A DNA stretch of 64,000 nucleotides from Clostridia bacterium. Its GTDB lineage: Bacteria; Bacillota; Clostridia; Christensenellales; Borkfalkiaceae. Positions 24,951-34,651 of this stretch are shown here, piece after piece. The notes beneath the pieces are model-generated. The model was given only the letters and a program-made list of their open reading frames with translations, had not been told where the DNA came from and made no database searches. The translations under genes were made by a program, and so were the position numbers. The stretch covers positions 62,001 through 126,000 of the forward strand of contig JAFUJR010000030.1 in NCBI GenBank assembly GCA_017468085.1. Direction: 5' to 3'. Every line of letters starts with the position of its first letter. The stretch's first letter is position 1.

Positions 24951-25976
24951 TTAAAATTTACGGCTCAGATAAAAGAAGGACTGCGCTGCCGTTAAGCGGT
25001 GAAATTTCCGACAATCCATACCTACCTGTCTCATTTCCTTAGCCCTGCCGATGCTCTTGTAATAATTATCCTCTCTTGCCGCTTCCTTTAACGCCAAAGC
25101 AATAAGATTTTTTTCTGCTTGCGCGTCCGCCGCCCTCTTTTCGTCCGTATATGCTGTTAACGTGTCGCATATGCGCTCGTAAAAGACAGTCTTCTTTGCG
25201 TAATACCAAAAATACTCCTCGAATAAAATATTTTTGTAATGCCACGGCTTCAACGTCAAATTGTAATGAATTAATTTCGGGTGATACGTATCCTCGTCGC
25301 CGCCGATAGGCATTCTGTTCCAGTCCACGTCGATATAAGTTACTTTGTCTTTGCAAATCACGTTGAGGTAATCTTGGTCTTGCGCTACGGAAAACTTATA
25401 TTGCCCTAACAGCGTACAAAACTTTTGATAAAAATTTTCTTTACGGAAGCGTGTTAAATTCATCAAAATTACGCCCGCGTTGAAATATTTTTCCGCGTCG
25501 ATCCCCAAAGCCTCTTTCGTGTACACGCGGAAAGCGGGAACAGCCGCCACCGCACCGTCGGGAATTGCGCCGATCAAATTGCCTTGTAGGTCAACGTTGA
25601 ACAGCTCGCTTACGTCGCCAAGCAATACCGTGTCGCCGTCAATATACAGCGCCTTTTCGTATTGTGGGAACATATCTGCGATAAAAATACGATAATACGT
25701 CGCGCCCGTGTAATAATCGCGAAGCTGCAAGGACGCTTTGACTTCCTCGATTTGTGCGGATACGTTTAAGAAGGTAATGCGAAAATCCTCCTCCTCGTAT
25801 TTTTTCAACTCCGCACAATCGGGCGTATCCATCTTTTCGTTCAAGACGTAAATTTCATAATGATGATTTCTATCCGCATTTTCTTTTAAGGAACAAATGG
25901 ACACCGCTAAGTACGGCAAATAGTTTTCGTCCGCGGCATAAAAAATGGGGATAATTTTCTTTTCTGTTTGTTTCAT
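24951..25976 (-). CDS. Glycosyltransferase family 8 protein (GT8 paralogue 2)
   Basis: 341 aa paralogue of the neighbouring GT8. Motifs: IIPIFYAADENYLPYLAVSICSL, ALYIDGDTVLLGDVSELF (DxD), YFNAGVILMNLTRFR, IHYNLTLKPWHYKNILFEEYFWYYA. The C-terminus differs from paralogue 1. The start at MKQTEKK is preferred: AGGATG lies 8 nt upstream and the predicted transcription start (near 26031) excludes the longest frame. An ATG at 26027 would give a nearly leaderless start and a 17-residue charged extension. It has its own promoter, box array and terminator, so it is a single-gene unit. Confidence 0.9.
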   Translation of the reverse strand: MKQTEKKIIPIFYAADENYLPYLAVSICSLKENADRNHHYEIYVLNEKMDTPDCAELKKYEEEDFRITFLNVSAQIEEVKASLQLRDYYTGATYYRIFIADMFPQYEKALYIDGDTVLLGDVSELFNVDLQGNLIGAIPDGAVAAVPAFRVYTKEALGIDAEKYFNAGVILMNLTRFRKENFYQKFCTLLGQYKFSVAQDQDYLNVICKDKVTYIDVDWNRMPIGGDEDTYHPKLIHYNLTLKPWHYKNILFEEYFWYYAKKTVFYERICDTLTAYTDEKRAADAQAEKNLIALALKEAAREDNYYKSIGRAKEMRQVGMDCRKFHRLTAAQSFFYLSRKF

Positions 25977-26037
25977 AGTTTTTTCATCCTGTCTTTTGGT
26001 TTTGGCGAACGTACCTCTTTTCGCCATCGACAATGCT

Positions 26038-26066
26038 ATTTTATATCAGTTTTTCCAAAAAGACAA
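26038..26066 (-). promoter_or_regulatory. Promoter of GT8 gene 2
   Basis: Minus strand: -35 TTGTCT (26061-26066), 17-nt spacer, -10 TAAAAT (26038-26043). The spacer starts TTTTTGGA, as in GT8 gene 1. Confidence 0.65.
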
Positions 26067-26086
26067 CCTACTAAACACGAAAAATA

Positions 26087-26210
26087 CTCTACTTAATTTT
26101 TTTCGCTCTACAACGAGATCAAAGCCATTCTACGCAAATTTTTGTCATTCTACGGGGGCAAAAAAGCGCTCTACCCACGGTAGAATTTAAAATCTACTGT
26201 GAGTAGAGCG
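26087..26210 (-). promoter_or_regulatory. Phased array of six CTCTAC-like boxes upstream of the GT8-2 promoter
   Basis: Boxes YTCTAC (ATCTAC in the last) at 26087, 26106, 26128, 26148, 26169 and 26192; spacings 19, 22, 20, 21, 23 nt. Distal boxes are again palindromic (TCTACCCACGGTAGA, TCTACTGTGAGTAGA). The proximal box begins 21 nt upstream of the -35. Confidence 0.7.
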
Positions 26211-26271
26211 CTTGATTTTTAAGCAATTTAGCAACACCTGCTTTATCCTCTCTTTATATCGAGCGACCCTA

Positions 26272-26715
26272 TTAACGCTCGCAGTCCAACAAAATGGTAA
26301 CGGGGCCGTCGTTATATTGCTCGATTTGCATATCCGCACCGAACACACCCTTTTTGACGGGTACGCCGTAAGCGGACAATTCCTTTACCGCAAACTCGTA
26401 CAAGGGTTCTGCTTTTTCGGGGCGTTCCGCCAAAGTAAAGCTGGGTCGGTTGCCGTGCGACGCGTCGCCGTATAAGGTGAACTGCGAAACGAGCAAAACC
26501 TCGCCACCGACGTCCTTGACGGACAAGTTCATTTTTCCGTTTTCATCCTCAAAAACCCGTAATCCCGCTATTTTTTTGGCAAGGTACGCCGCTTCCTTTT
26601 CGGTATCCCCAACTTTTACGCCGAGAAAAACCGTCAAGCCAAACGGGATTTCGGACACCGTTTTTCCGTCTACGGAAAGGCGAGTTTGTTTCACTCTCTG
26701 TACTACCGCTTTCAT
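26272..26715 (-). CDS. dtd: D-aminoacyl-tRNA deacylase
   Basis: Removes D-amino acids (and glycine from tRNA-Ala) from mischarged tRNAs. The 147-aa protein shows MKAVVQRVKQTRLSVDG, GLTVFLGVKVGDTEKEAAYLAKKI, the catalytic SQFTLYGD and the NRPSF motif just after it (GNRPSFTLAERPE), and GVFGADMQIEQYNDGPVTILLD. Start with GAGGT ribosome-binding site. Confidence 0.96.
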   Translation of the reverse strand: MKAVVQRVKQTRLSVDGKTVSEIPFGLTVFLGVKVGDTEKEAAYLAKKIAGLRVFEDENGKMNLSVKDVGGEVLLVSQFTLYGDASHGNRPSFTLAERPEKAEPLYEFAVKELSAYGVPVKKGVFGADMQIEQYNDGPVTILLDCER

Positions 26716-26800
26716 AATATTACCTCAAAAATGCGTAAAGGAACGCAGGATTAAAAAATCCCGCATTCCTTGATCGTTTGCTTTGCTTTAAAAACGTAGA

Positions 26801-27364
26801 TTATACGCGGCTCATATATTCGCCCGTTCTCGTATCGATACGGATGGTTTCGCCTTCTTCTACGAACATGGGAACTTGAATGGTTGCGCCCGTTTCTACC
26901 TTTGCGTTCTTCATAACGTTGGTAGCGGTGTTGCCCTTAACGCCGGGTTCCGCTTCGATAACTTTCAGTTCAACGAAGTTTTCGGGTTCAACGGAGAACG
27001 CTTTGCCGTAAAGGAATTTCACGGTTACGCTGTCGTTTTCTTTGATATACTTCAACGCGTCTTCAACCTGATCGAAGGTAAGGTTTTCTTGGTTCCATTC
27101 TTCGTCCATGAATACGTAGAATTCGCCGTCGAAATAGGAATACGACATCTTCTTCGTTTCTACCTGCGCCGTTTCAAGTTTCGTCGTAGGGTTGAACGTT
27201 TCGTTAGACAAAACTTGCCCCGTAACTACGTTCTTCAACGTACATCTTACGAACGCCGCGCCTTTGCCGGGCTTAACGTGCTGGAATTCGGTAACGGTGT
27301 AAACGCCGCTCTTGTACTCGAAAGTAACGCCTTTACGAATATCGCCTGCCAAAATCTGTGCCAT
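26801..27364 (-). CDS. efp: Translation elongation factor P
   Basis: EF-P relieves ribosome stalling at polyproline. The 187-aa protein has the KOW-like domain I ([35 protein letters not shown]), an OB domain II and domain III ending [17 protein letters not shown]. The modification-site loop is KPGKGAA with Lys at the usual position. The paired downstream position of the Xaa-Pro peptidase is typical. Confidence 0.97.
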   Translation of the reverse strand: MAQILAGDIRKGVTFEYKSGVYTVTEFQHVKPGKGAAFVRCTLKNVVTGQVLSNETFNPTTKLETAQVETKKMSYSYFDGEFYVFMDEEWNQENLTFDQVEDALKYIKENDSVTVKFLYGKAFSVEPENFVELKVIEAEPGVKGNTATNVMKNAKVETGATIQVPMFVEEGETIRIDTRTGEYMSRV

Positions 27365-27405
27365 ACAATTTTTCTCCTTGTATACTAATTATTATTTTTC
27401 TTGAT

Positions 27406-28467
27406 TTATAAAATAATGAGATTTCTATCCGTCTTGGACATAAAGCTCTTTACTTTTCCGTTTTGTAACGTAACCGTATCTTCGATACGGATACCGTATT
27501 CGCCCGCCTTGTACACACCCGGTTCGTCTGAGAAAACCATATTATCGCAAAGGACTTGCTCGCCCTTAACGCTAAGCGAAGGTCTTTCGTGGATATTCAA
27601 GCCGACGCCGTGCCCGAGCGAGTGGGTGAACAGCTCGCCATAGCCGCAAGCCTTGAGATACTCTCTTGCAATCGCGTCCGCTTCAATGCCCGTCATACCG
27701 CTGACAAGTTTTTCCTTGACGAGTTCGTGCGCGGTAAGCACCGCTTGATACGCCTTTTTAAATTCTTCGTGCTTGCCGTCGTCGCCAAAGAGGAAGGTGC
27801 GCGTGATATCCGAGCAATAGCCGTTGACTTTGCAACCAAAGTCGATAAGGATCTCGTCGCCGAATTTGAGTTTGGTGTTTCCCGTTTCGTGATGGGGTAC
27901 AGCCGCGTGCGGACCAAACGCCACGATAGTGGAAAACGACGTGCCCTGCGCGCCGAGTTTGCGCATTTTATATTCGAGCAGCGCCGCGATTTCCGCTTCC
28001 GTCATACCCTCTTTGATTTCGGGCAAAAGCTCGTTAAAAGCGTCCTCTGCAATTTCGCACGCCTTTTGTATATTGGAAAGCTCCCATTCGTTTTTCGTTT
28101 CCATCAAAGGGAAAAGGGTAGTGTCCGCCTCGACGAGCTTCACGCCGATTTTTTCCAATTTAAGAAAGTCTGCGTGAGAGGTTTCGTTAAAGGAAACGGC
28201 GACGATTTTATAATCTTTTAAAATATCGGAAACCTTGCGCCCAGCCCAAAGGACAGGGGTAACTTCCGTACCCGCAAACAGCTTTTCCGCCGCCTCAATA
28301 TAACGGGAATCGGTAAAGAGGGTAACGCCGTTTTTATCGACGAGCACCGCGCCGTTTTCAGGGCCGAAACCCGTAACGTACTGCATCAAATACTCGCAGG
28401 TTACGAATAACGCCTCTGCTTTGAGCTTGATTTGATTAAAAACTTTTTTACCGTTCGTCTGTATCAT
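27406..28467 (-). CDS. Xaa-Pro aminopeptidase (M24 family)
   Basis: Cleaves N-terminal residues preceding proline. The start MIQTNGKKVFNQ is chosen because GAGAGGA precedes it; a longer frame exists. 353 aa. The creatinase-like N-terminal domain covers 1-120. The pita-bread catalytic domain follows, with metal ligands in EILIDFGCKVNGYCSDITRTF (two Asp), THSLGHGVGLNIHERPSL (His, Glu) and the final IRIEDTVTL (Glu). It lies directly upstream of efp in transcription order, as in many Bacillota. Confidence 0.93.
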   Translation of the reverse strand: MIQTNGKKVFNQIKLKAEALFVTCEYLMQYVTGFGPENGAVLVDKNGVTLFTDSRYIEAAEKLFAGTEVTPVLWAGRKVSDILKDYKIVAVSFNETSHADFLKLEKIGVKLVEADTTLFPLMETKNEWELSNIQKACEIAEDAFNELLPEIKEGMTEAEIAALLEYKMRKLGAQGTSFSTIVAFGPHAAVPHHETGNTKLKFGDEILIDFGCKVNGYCSDITRTFLFGDDGKHEEFKKAYQAVLTAHELVKEKLVSGMTGIEADAIAREYLKACGYGELFTHSLGHGVGLNIHERPSLSVKGEQVLCDNMVFSDEPGVYKAGEYGIRIEDTVTLQNGKVKSFMSKTDRNLIIL

Positions 28468-28531
28468 GGCTATCCTCTCTCCATCTATTTTAGCAAAAAA
28501 TTCCGCTTTCGTCAAGTATCCTACGACAATT

Positions 28532-29377
28532 TTATAAGGCAAAGTAAGCGTTTTTCATATATTTTGCGTCTTCCGCTTGCGTTCCCGCCGATTCGCTGAC
28601 GATATACGGCTGCAATTTCAGCTCTTTAAGCGCGACGGCGAGAGGCTCGAATTCGGGTCCGTATACGCTATCCTCAAAGGTCAAATGCTTGATTTCACCC
28701 TTGGCGGAATACATGATTTTAGAGAAATGTACGTGAAAATTTTGCATACGCTCGAAACCGAGCTCGTCAATCATATACTGCAAGCGGGAGCGATAATCCT
28801 CCACCGTTTTGAGGCTACCCTGCTCCCTCGCGTTGATATGCCCAAAGTCCACGCAAGGCGTGAACACGGGGTCAATTTTACAAAAACGGACGATTTCCTC
28901 CACCGTACCGATTTGGGCGAGCTTGCCCATCGTTTCAGGACAGAAGATAAGGTCTTGCAAGTCGTTTAAATATATGTAGTCGCGCAGAATTTTAAGGCGT
29001 TCTTCCGTGAGCGCAACCGCTTCTTCGCGCGTAGCCTTGCCCTGCGCCGCGGGGTGGAATACGATTCGTCTGCCGCCCATAAGCTTGACCATCTTCGCAC
29101 TGTCGAGCACGTAGCCGTAAGACTTTGCCGCCATCTCGTCGTCGGGGTTTGCAAAGTTGATAAAATAAGGCGCGTGAACGGAAATTTCCACGCCTGCGTT
29201 CTGAAACGCTTCGCCAATGGAAATCGCTTTATCCTCACTCATTCTCACCCCTCTGCCAAAAGAATATTCAAAGCAGTCCAAACCGCGGTTTTTGACGAAC
29301 GCCGCCGCCTCCTCGGTGTGGGTGTAGCCCTCCGCATAAAAACTTTCACAGTTGCCGCTTGGCCCAAATTTAATCAT
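28532..29377 (-). CDS. TIM-barrel AP endonuclease IV-like protein
   Basis: 281 aa, AP endonuclease family 2 fold. Likely metal ligands: SVHAPYF, IVFHPAAQ, FCPETMGKL, CVDFGHINA, NFHVHFSK and the terminal VSESAG. The later ligand motif is HLTFED rather than the DRHE of classical Nfo, so DNA endonuclease activity is probable but not certain; sugar isomerase-type activity is the alternative. It overlaps ribF by 8 nt. Confidence 0.82.
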   Translation of the reverse strand: MIKFGPSGNCESFYAEGYTHTEEAAAFVKNRGLDCFEYSFGRGVRMSEDKAISIGEAFQNAGVEISVHAPYFINFANPDDEMAAKSYGYVLDSAKMVKLMGGRRIVFHPAAQGKATREEAVALTEERLKILRDYIYLNDLQDLIFCPETMGKLAQIGTVEEIVRFCKIDPVFTPCVDFGHINAREQGSLKTVEDYRSRLQYMIDELGFERMQNFHVHFSKIMYSAKGEIKHLTFEDSVYGPEFEPLAVALKELKLQPYIVSESAGTQAEDAKYMKNAYFAL

Positions 29378-30236
29378 TCTCTCTTACCGTCCTTATATCT
29401 GATTGTAGTTGCGAAATCAACTCGTCCGCGCATCCAAATTTTTTTACGGGGCGCATATAGCGCACAAACTCGACTTTCAACGTTTTGCCGTATAAATTTC
29501 CGTCGAAACCGTCAAGATAGGTTTCCGTAAGCACCTGCGCGTTGTCGAAGGTCGGGCGCGCACCGTAGTTGGTGATACATTTATACGCTTTACCGTCTAA
29601 ACAAACGCGCGTTTCGTACACGCCTTGCTTTAAGGGAAATTTTTCCTTGGGATAAAGAATATTCGCCGTAGGAAAACCGAGCGTCCTGCCTACCTGCCTA
29701 TCTTTCACCACCTCGCCGACGAGGAAGAAATTTTCGCCCAAAAGCGCGTTCGCCTTTTGCATTTCACCCGCTTCCAGCAAGGCTTTCACGGCGCGAGAGC
29801 TGATTTTTTCACCGTACATTTGCATGAGAGGCTGAATTTCAACGCATACCTGCCCCACCCGTTTGATAAATTCGGGCGTGCCCAACGCGCCTGCGCCAAA
29901 ACGGAAATCCTCCCCGCAGACGAAAAGTTTGGGGTTAAATTCCGTCGTTAATTTTTGTAAAAATTCCTCGGCGGAAAGGTCTTTGATTTCGGAAAAAGGA
30001 AGCTCGAACACAAAATCCACGCCGTTTTCACGGAAGATACGTTCCCTTTCGGCAAAGGTGAAAATATTTTCTTGCGCCTTGCCACCGATAATCGTCATCA
30101 CCCCGACGGGCAAGCCGCTCCGTTTGGCGTATGACAAAAGACGACGGTGCCCTAAATGTAAGCCGTCGAAGCCGCCCAGGAGCATCGCGCTCCCCTTGGT
30201 CATATCCTTTTGTGTAAACCAAACCGTTTTTAACAT
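29370..30236 (-). CDS. ribF: Bifunctional riboflavin kinase/FAD synthetase
   Basis: Makes FMN and FAD. 288 aa. The N-terminal FAD synthetase domain shows LGGFDGLHLGHRRLL (HxGH-like) and CGEDFRFGAGALGTPEF. The loop ISSRAVKALLEAGEMQKANALLGENF follows. The C-terminal kinase domain carries VGRTLGFPTANILY, GVYETRV and the PTF motif. Residues VGQVCVEIQ lie on an in-frame copy of the dispersed motif (29838-29854). It overlaps truB by 7 nt (standard truB-ribF pair). Confidence 0.95.
   Translation of the reverse strand: MLKTVWFTQKDMTKGSAMLLGGFDGLHLGHRRLLSYAKRSGLPVGVMTIIGGKAQENIFTFAERERIFRENGVDFVFELPFSEIKDLSAEEFLQKLTTEFNPKLFVCGEDFRFGAGALGTPEFIKRVGQVCVEIQPLMQMYGEKISSRAVKALLEAGEMQKANALLGENFFLVGEVVKDRQVGRTLGFPTANILYPKEKFPLKQGVYETRVCLDGKAYKCITNYGARPTFDNAQVLTETYLDGFDGNLYGKTLKVEFVRYMRPVKKFGCADELISQLQSDIRTVREND
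29838..29854 (-). repeat. Dispersed 17-bp motif, copy 8 (inside ribF)
   Basis: Top strand TTCAACGCATACCTGCC, identical to copy 2. Gene frame CAG GTA TGC GTT GAA (Q V C V E). Confidence 0.7.
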
Positions 30237-31114
30237 AACTTTATCTTTGCTTTCGCCTTCCCGTTTTTCACTTCGGCAAGCCCGTAAAAGGCGTCGCCTT
30301 GGTAAATTTTATACGTGCCGTTCTCGGCGTTTACAAACACCGTCATACCGTTAAAAAGTCTGCCCATATCCTTTTCGGGCAAGCGCAAATCCGCAAAAGG
30401 CAAAACGTCCTGCGTGGGGATAACGTGCGCTTCCAGCCATGAAAGGTCGGGGTCTTTTTCAAGGTCGACAAAATCGATGGCGTTGGGTAAAGTGAATATA
30501 CCGCTCTGCGTGCGGCAAAGCGCGCTCATCACCGCTTTCGTACCAAGCGCCGCCGCGATATCCCTTGCAAGGGAGCGAATATACGTGCCGCCGCCGCAAC
30601 GGATTTTGATGCGGAAGGTGTCGGGCTTATCTTCCAATCTGCCCAACAGTTCCATCCCGTAGATATGCACTTTTTTTGGAGGGAGCTCAAACTCTACGCC
30701 TGCGCGCGCCAAATCGTAGCCGCGTTTGCCGTTTACGTTCTTGGCGGAATACTTGGGCGGGACTTGCATAATATCCCCGAAAAAGGTGGGCAAAACCGCC
30801 GAAATTTCGCTTTCGTTAGGTACATGCCCTCCGCAAACGAGGTTTCCCGTACTATCTAACGTATCCGAATCCATGCCGAACGTAAACTCTGCGATATACT
30901 CTTTTTCTTTTTCTAAAAAGTAATCGAAAAGGCGGGTTGCATTGCCCACACCGACGGGCAACACGCCGCTTGCAAGCGGATCGAGCGTGCCCATATGTCC
31001 GCAGGGTACGCCCGTAAGCCACTTTAATTTATTGACCACCGTCGAGGAAGTTATCCCCGACGGCTTATTGACGTTGAAAAAACCAAAGGTTTTTATCTGT
31101 TGCGTTCTTTTCAC
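30230..31114 (-). CDS. truB: tRNA pseudouridine(55) synthase TruB
   Basis: Makes pseudouridine 55 in the T-loop of tRNA. 294 aa, GTG start with GGAG upstream. Motifs: GFFNVNKPSGITSSTVVNKLK, GHMGTLDPLASGVLPVGVG (catalytic Asp), EYIAEFTFGMDSDTLDSTG, CGGGTYIRSLARDIAAALG; a PUA-like C-terminal domain ends the protein. Confidence 0.95.
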   Translation of the reverse strand: MKRTQQIKTFGFFNVNKPSGITSSTVVNKLKWLTGVPCGHMGTLDPLASGVLPVGVGNATRLFDYFLEKEKEYIAEFTFGMDSDTLDSTGNLVCGGHVPNESEISAVLPTFFGDIMQVPPKYSAKNVNGKRGYDLARAGVEFELPPKKVHIYGMELLGRLEDKPDTFRIKIRCGGGTYIRSLARDIAAALGTKAVMSALCRTQSGIFTLPNAIDFVDLEKDPDLSWLEAHVIPTQDVLPFADLRLPEKDMGRLFNGMTVFVNAENGTYKIYQGDAFYGLAEVKNGKAKAKIKLC

Positions 31115-31126
31115 TTTGCGCTCCGT

Positions 31127-33565
31127 TTAGCGAAGTTCGACGCCGAGCTTAAATTTCAAGTTGTTCAAAATCTTCTTCACGAAATTATCCAACGTTTCGG
31201 GCGTGAACGCCTTTTCCGTCTGCGCGTCGGGGGTGAAGGTGAGCGTAAACGCCATACTCTTTTTTCCTTCGGGAATTTGACCGCCGCGATATACGTCGAA
31301 GAGTTTGGCTTTCGTTACGTATTTGCACGAATGCATCAGCACCTCCTCCACTTCCGCGCAGGTCAATTTCTCGTCTGCGAGCAAAGCAAGGTCGCGATCC
31401 ACCGCAGGGAATTTTGGCAAATTCTTGTAACGAATATTATCGTCCAGCGCCGCTTCCAATGCGCTCAAATCCAACTCGCCCAAGTACACTTTTTTATCCA
31501 AACCGAGCGAAAGGGCGATAGCAGGGTCGAGTTCACCGATACAACCGACGGTTTCCTTGCCGAAAATCACGTTTGCGGAAACGCCGGGGTGCAAGTAAGA
31601 TTTCTCCGCGCGTTCATAGGTGAAATTCACGTGGAATACTTCCGCAATTTTCTCGACTGCGCCCTTCATATCAAAGAAATCGTTTTTGCCGCCCCATACA
31701 CCGAGTACGACGTGCTTTCTTTCGTCGGGCTGTTCGCTCGCCGCCGTGTTGCGAGGATAGTAAACGTTTGCCGTTTCAAACTGTCTGCCTACGTCGTTAC
31801 CGCGACGGATATTGCGCACGGCGTTCATCAACATAGACGGCGCAAGGAAGGTACGCATTACGGAAAGCTCCTCACTGATAGGGTTGAGGATACGGACGGC
31901 GTTGCGCTCCGTTGCGTCCGCAGGCAATTTCATCAAATCGAAATCCTTGGGGGAATAGAAGGAATAATTATACGCCTCGGAGAAGCCCTGACCGCGCAAG
32001 AGGTTTTTAAGGTGCAGTTCCTTTTTCTGCTCGTCCGTAAGACCGCCGCCCGTTACGCTCGCCTTTTCGAGGAAGGTGGGAATGATGTGGTCATAGCCGT
32101 ACATACGGATAATTTCTTCCGCCAAATCGGGGTAGCCGTCCACGTCGTCGCGATAGCCGGGAATGGTTACCGTAAGGCTGTCGCCGCAAATTTCGGGTTG
32201 GAAATTAAGACGGGATAAAATGCTTTCGATCTCCGCGTTAGGCACTTCAATACCCAAAAGGGCGTTGATTTTCGCAATGCTCGCCGTCATTGTGCGGAGG
32301 GTCAAATCCGCCGCGCAAACGTCCGCGCACATCTTCGTTACCCTGCCGCAACCGAGCGCCTCGATAAGGTGCAGAGCTCTATCCATACCATATCCGTTGG
32401 TGTAGGCGTCCACGCCCTTTTCAAAGCGGGAGGAGGAATCGGAGGACTGACCGAGCGCGCGGGAAGTCTTTCTTACGTTATCGCGCGCGAATTTCGCCGA
32501 TTCAAAATACACGTTTTGCGTACTGTCCTTAATTTCGCTGTTCAAGCCGCCCATGATACCCGCAAGCGCTACGGGCTTTGCGCCGTCGCAAATGACGAGG
32601 TTATCCGTCTTTAAAGTAAATTCTTTTTCGTCGAGCGTAACGATTTTTTCGCCGTCCGTTGCTCTGCGGACGATAATTTTTCTGCCGCCGAGATCGTCTG
32701 CGTCGAACGCGTGCATGGGCTGACCCATTTCAAGCAAGACGAAGTTGGTAATATCAACGATGGGCGAGATGGAACGAATACCCGAAAGCGCAAGGCGTTT
32801 CCGCATCCAAGCGGGAGAAACGCCGCCCTTTACGTTTTCTACGTAATGCCCTACGTAGCGGGGGCAAAGGTCGGGCGCGTGTACTTCGACGGTGATGGGC
32901 GCCGCAGTCGTTTCGTACGCCGTATAGGATACGTCGGGCGCTTTAAAAGGCTTATTGAGCACAGCTGCCACCTCGCGCGCGATACCCAAAATACATTGAC
33001 AATCGGGGCGGTTTGCCGTAATGGAAATATCAAAAATCCAATCGTCTAAGCCGACGATTTTCTTAATATCCTCGCCCACGGGCGCGTCTTTTGCCAAATC
33101 CAAAAGGCCGTTGACTTCCGCTCCGGGATAAAAATCGTCGTTTATGCCAAGCTCCTCACCAGAGCAGAGCATACCGAAGGATTCTACGCCGCGGAGTTTG
33201 CCTTTTTTAATTTTCTTGACGGCGTCGGGGTTCTTTTCGAGGACTTCGGGGTTACTTTCCGCGACGGTAGAGCCGTCCAATGCGCAAGGCGTTTTCATGC
33301 CTACGTAAACGTTGGGCGCGCCCGTAACGATTTGCAATTCGCGTCCGTGTTCTTCACCGCAATCCACCACGCAAATCTGCATATGGTCGCTGTCGGGATG
33401 AGGGGTAAGCGCTTTAACTTCGCCAACTACAACGCGGTTGATTTTACTGCCGAGATAGCTAAGTTCCTCTACCTCAAAACCGCAGGAAAAGAGCTTTTCC
33501 GCAAGCTCCTGCGCGGAAATATCAATATCTACGTAATCTTTTAACCAACTGAAAGGTGCTTTCAT
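31127..33565 (-). CDS. pheT: Phenylalanyl-tRNA synthetase beta subunit
   Basis: 812 aa, full length. In order: an EMAP-like tRNA-binding domain (about 40-155), B3/B4 editing domain (about 210-380), B5 DNA-binding-like domain (405-475), the catalytic-like core (490-700) and the C-terminal FDX-ACB domain (PKFPAVDRDLALLADEK...GKKSMAFTLTF). Forms an alpha2-beta2 enzyme with PheS, directly upstream in the same transcript. Confidence 0.97.
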   Translation of the reverse strand: MKAPFSWLKDYVDIDISAQELAEKLFSCGFEVEELSYLGSKINRVVVGEVKALTPHPDSDHMQICVVDCGEEHGRELQIVTGAPNVYVGMKTPCALDGSTVAESNPEVLEKNPDAVKKIKKGKLRGVESFGMLCSGEELGINDDFYPGAEVNGLLDLAKDAPVGEDIKKIVGLDDWIFDISITANRPDCQCILGIAREVAAVLNKPFKAPDVSYTAYETTAAPITVEVHAPDLCPRYVGHYVENVKGGVSPAWMRKRLALSGIRSISPIVDITNFVLLEMGQPMHAFDADDLGGRKIIVRRATDGEKIVTLDEKEFTLKTDNLVICDGAKPVALAGIMGGLNSEIKDSTQNVYFESAKFARDNVRKTSRALGQSSDSSSRFEKGVDAYTNGYGMDRALHLIEALGCGRVTKMCADVCAADLTLRTMTASIAKINALLGIEVPNAEIESILSRLNFQPEICGDSLTVTIPGYRDDVDGYPDLAEEIIRMYGYDHIIPTFLEKASVTGGGLTDEQKKELHLKNLLRGQGFSEAYNYSFYSPKDFDLMKLPADATERNAVRILNPISEELSVMRTFLAPSMLMNAVRNIRRGNDVGRQFETANVYYPRNTAASEQPDERKHVVLGVWGGKNDFFDMKGAVEKIAEVFHVNFTYERAEKSYLHPGVSANVIFGKETVGCIGELDPAIALSLGLDKKVYLGELDLSALEAALDDNIRYKNLPKFPAVDRDLALLADEKLTCAEVEEVLMHSCKYVTKAKLFDVYRGGQIPEGKKSMAFTLTFTPDAQTEKAFTPETLDNFVKKILNNLKFKLGVELR

Positions 33566-33583
33566 TTTTCTTTTCCCTCCCTA

Positions 33584-34597
33584 TCATTCTTCGAACTGCT
33601 CGATAAAACGAACGTCGTTTTCAAACAGCGTTTTGATGTTGTTGATGCCGTATTTGAGCATGGCGATACGCTCGATACCCATACCGAACGCAAAGCCCGT
33701 GTATTCGTCGGGGTCTACGCCGCAATTTTCCAAGACGTGGCGGTTGACCATACCCGCGCCAAGCACCTCTATCCAGCCCGTGCCCTTGCAAAGACGGCAG
33801 CCCTTACCGCCGCATTCCGAACAGCTTAAATCGACCTCTACGCTCGGTTCGGTGAAAGGGAAATAGGAGGGACGGAGGCGTACCTTGGTGCTGTCCGTAA
33901 ACATCTTACGCGCAAATTCCGCAAGCATACCCTGCAAGTCGCAAAGGGTGATACCTTTGTCTACGACAAGCCCTTCCATCTGGTGGAACATGGGCGAGTG
34001 CGTCGCGTCGTCGTCCGAACGGAAAACTCTGCCCGGCGATAAAATTTTGATGGGCGGAGCGTCCTGCTCCATAACGCGAATCTGCCCTGCCGACGTCTGC
34101 GTGCGCAGAAGAAGATTTTCGGCAAGGTAGAAAGTGTCCTGCATATCGCGCGCGGGGTGATCCTTGGGGGTGTTGAGCGCGGTAAAATTATAATAATCCG
34201 TTTCGATTTCCGGCCCTTCAAACACCTTAAAGCCCATGCCCGCAAAAATGTCGATGAGCTGATTTTTAACGAGCGTGATAGGGTGCAACGCGCCTGCCTT
34301 ATAGGTTTTGCCCGGCATCGTGATATCGATACGCTCGCTTGCGTATTTCTTTTCCATTTCCATTTGACGGACGATTGCGGCGCGCGCCTCAAACTTTTCT
34401 TCCACGTCCTGCTTGAACTCGTTCACCAGCTTACCAAAAGCAGGTTTTTCCTCTTTGGCGAGATCTTTCATGCCGCCCATAATAACCTTGAGCGCGGATT
34501 GGAATTTGACTTTGAGCTCGTAAAGCGCTCTGCCCGTTTCCGTCTGTTGCATTGCACTCGTGATTTCCGCGCGCAACGCTTCGATTTTTTCTTTCAT
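33584..34597 (-). CDS. pheS: Phenylalanyl-tRNA synthetase alpha subunit
   Basis: Catalytic subunit, 337 aa. The start is [15 protein letters not shown] after a GGAGG site; the longer frame runs into the leader. N-terminal coiled coil (1-95), then [49 protein letters not shown] (motif 1/2 region), [28 protein letters not shown]-like motif and motif 3 [18 protein letters not shown]. Expression is controlled by the T-box leader immediately upstream. Confidence 0.97.
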   Translation of the reverse strand: MKEKIEALRAEITSAMQQTETGRALYELKVKFQSALKVIMGGMKDLAKEEKPAFGKLVNEFKQDVEEKFEARAAIVRQMEMEKKYASERIDITMPGKTYKAGALHPITLVKNQLIDIFAGMGFKVFEGPEIETDYYNFTALNTPKDHPARDMQDTFYLAENLLLRTQTSAGQIRVMEQDAPPIKILSPGRVFRSDDDATHSPMFHQMEGLVVDKGITLCDLQGMLAEFARKMFTDSTKVRLRPSYFPFTEPSVEVDLSCSECGGKGCRLCKGTGWIEVLGAGMVNRHVLENCGVDPDEYTGFAFGMGIERIAMLKYGINNIKTLFENDVRFIEQFEE

Positions 34598-34651
34598 ATT
34601 TGCCTCCGTAATTTTTACGATAATTTTTTTTAATTTAGGGTGCGGATAACA

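Larger units (their letters stand above)
25977..26271. other. Regulatory region upstream of GT8 gene 2
   Basis: Holds the GT8-2 promoter (26038-26066) and the second CTCTAC array (26087-26210); the remaining 60 nt up to dtd show nothing else. Confidence 0.65.

Noticed and set aside
25015-25040. CCATACCTACCTGTCTC in GT8 gene 2 as a motif copy
   Set aside because: Several mismatches in the core; cannot be separated from chance.
24598-26210. CTCTAC arrays considered as a CRISPR-like array
   Set aside because: Repeat units are only 6 nt and the intervals too short; there are no cas genes.
29686-29706. Second ACCTGCC sequence in ribF
   Set aside because: It encodes RQVGRTLGFPTAN, the family motif; only the core resembles the dispersed motif.
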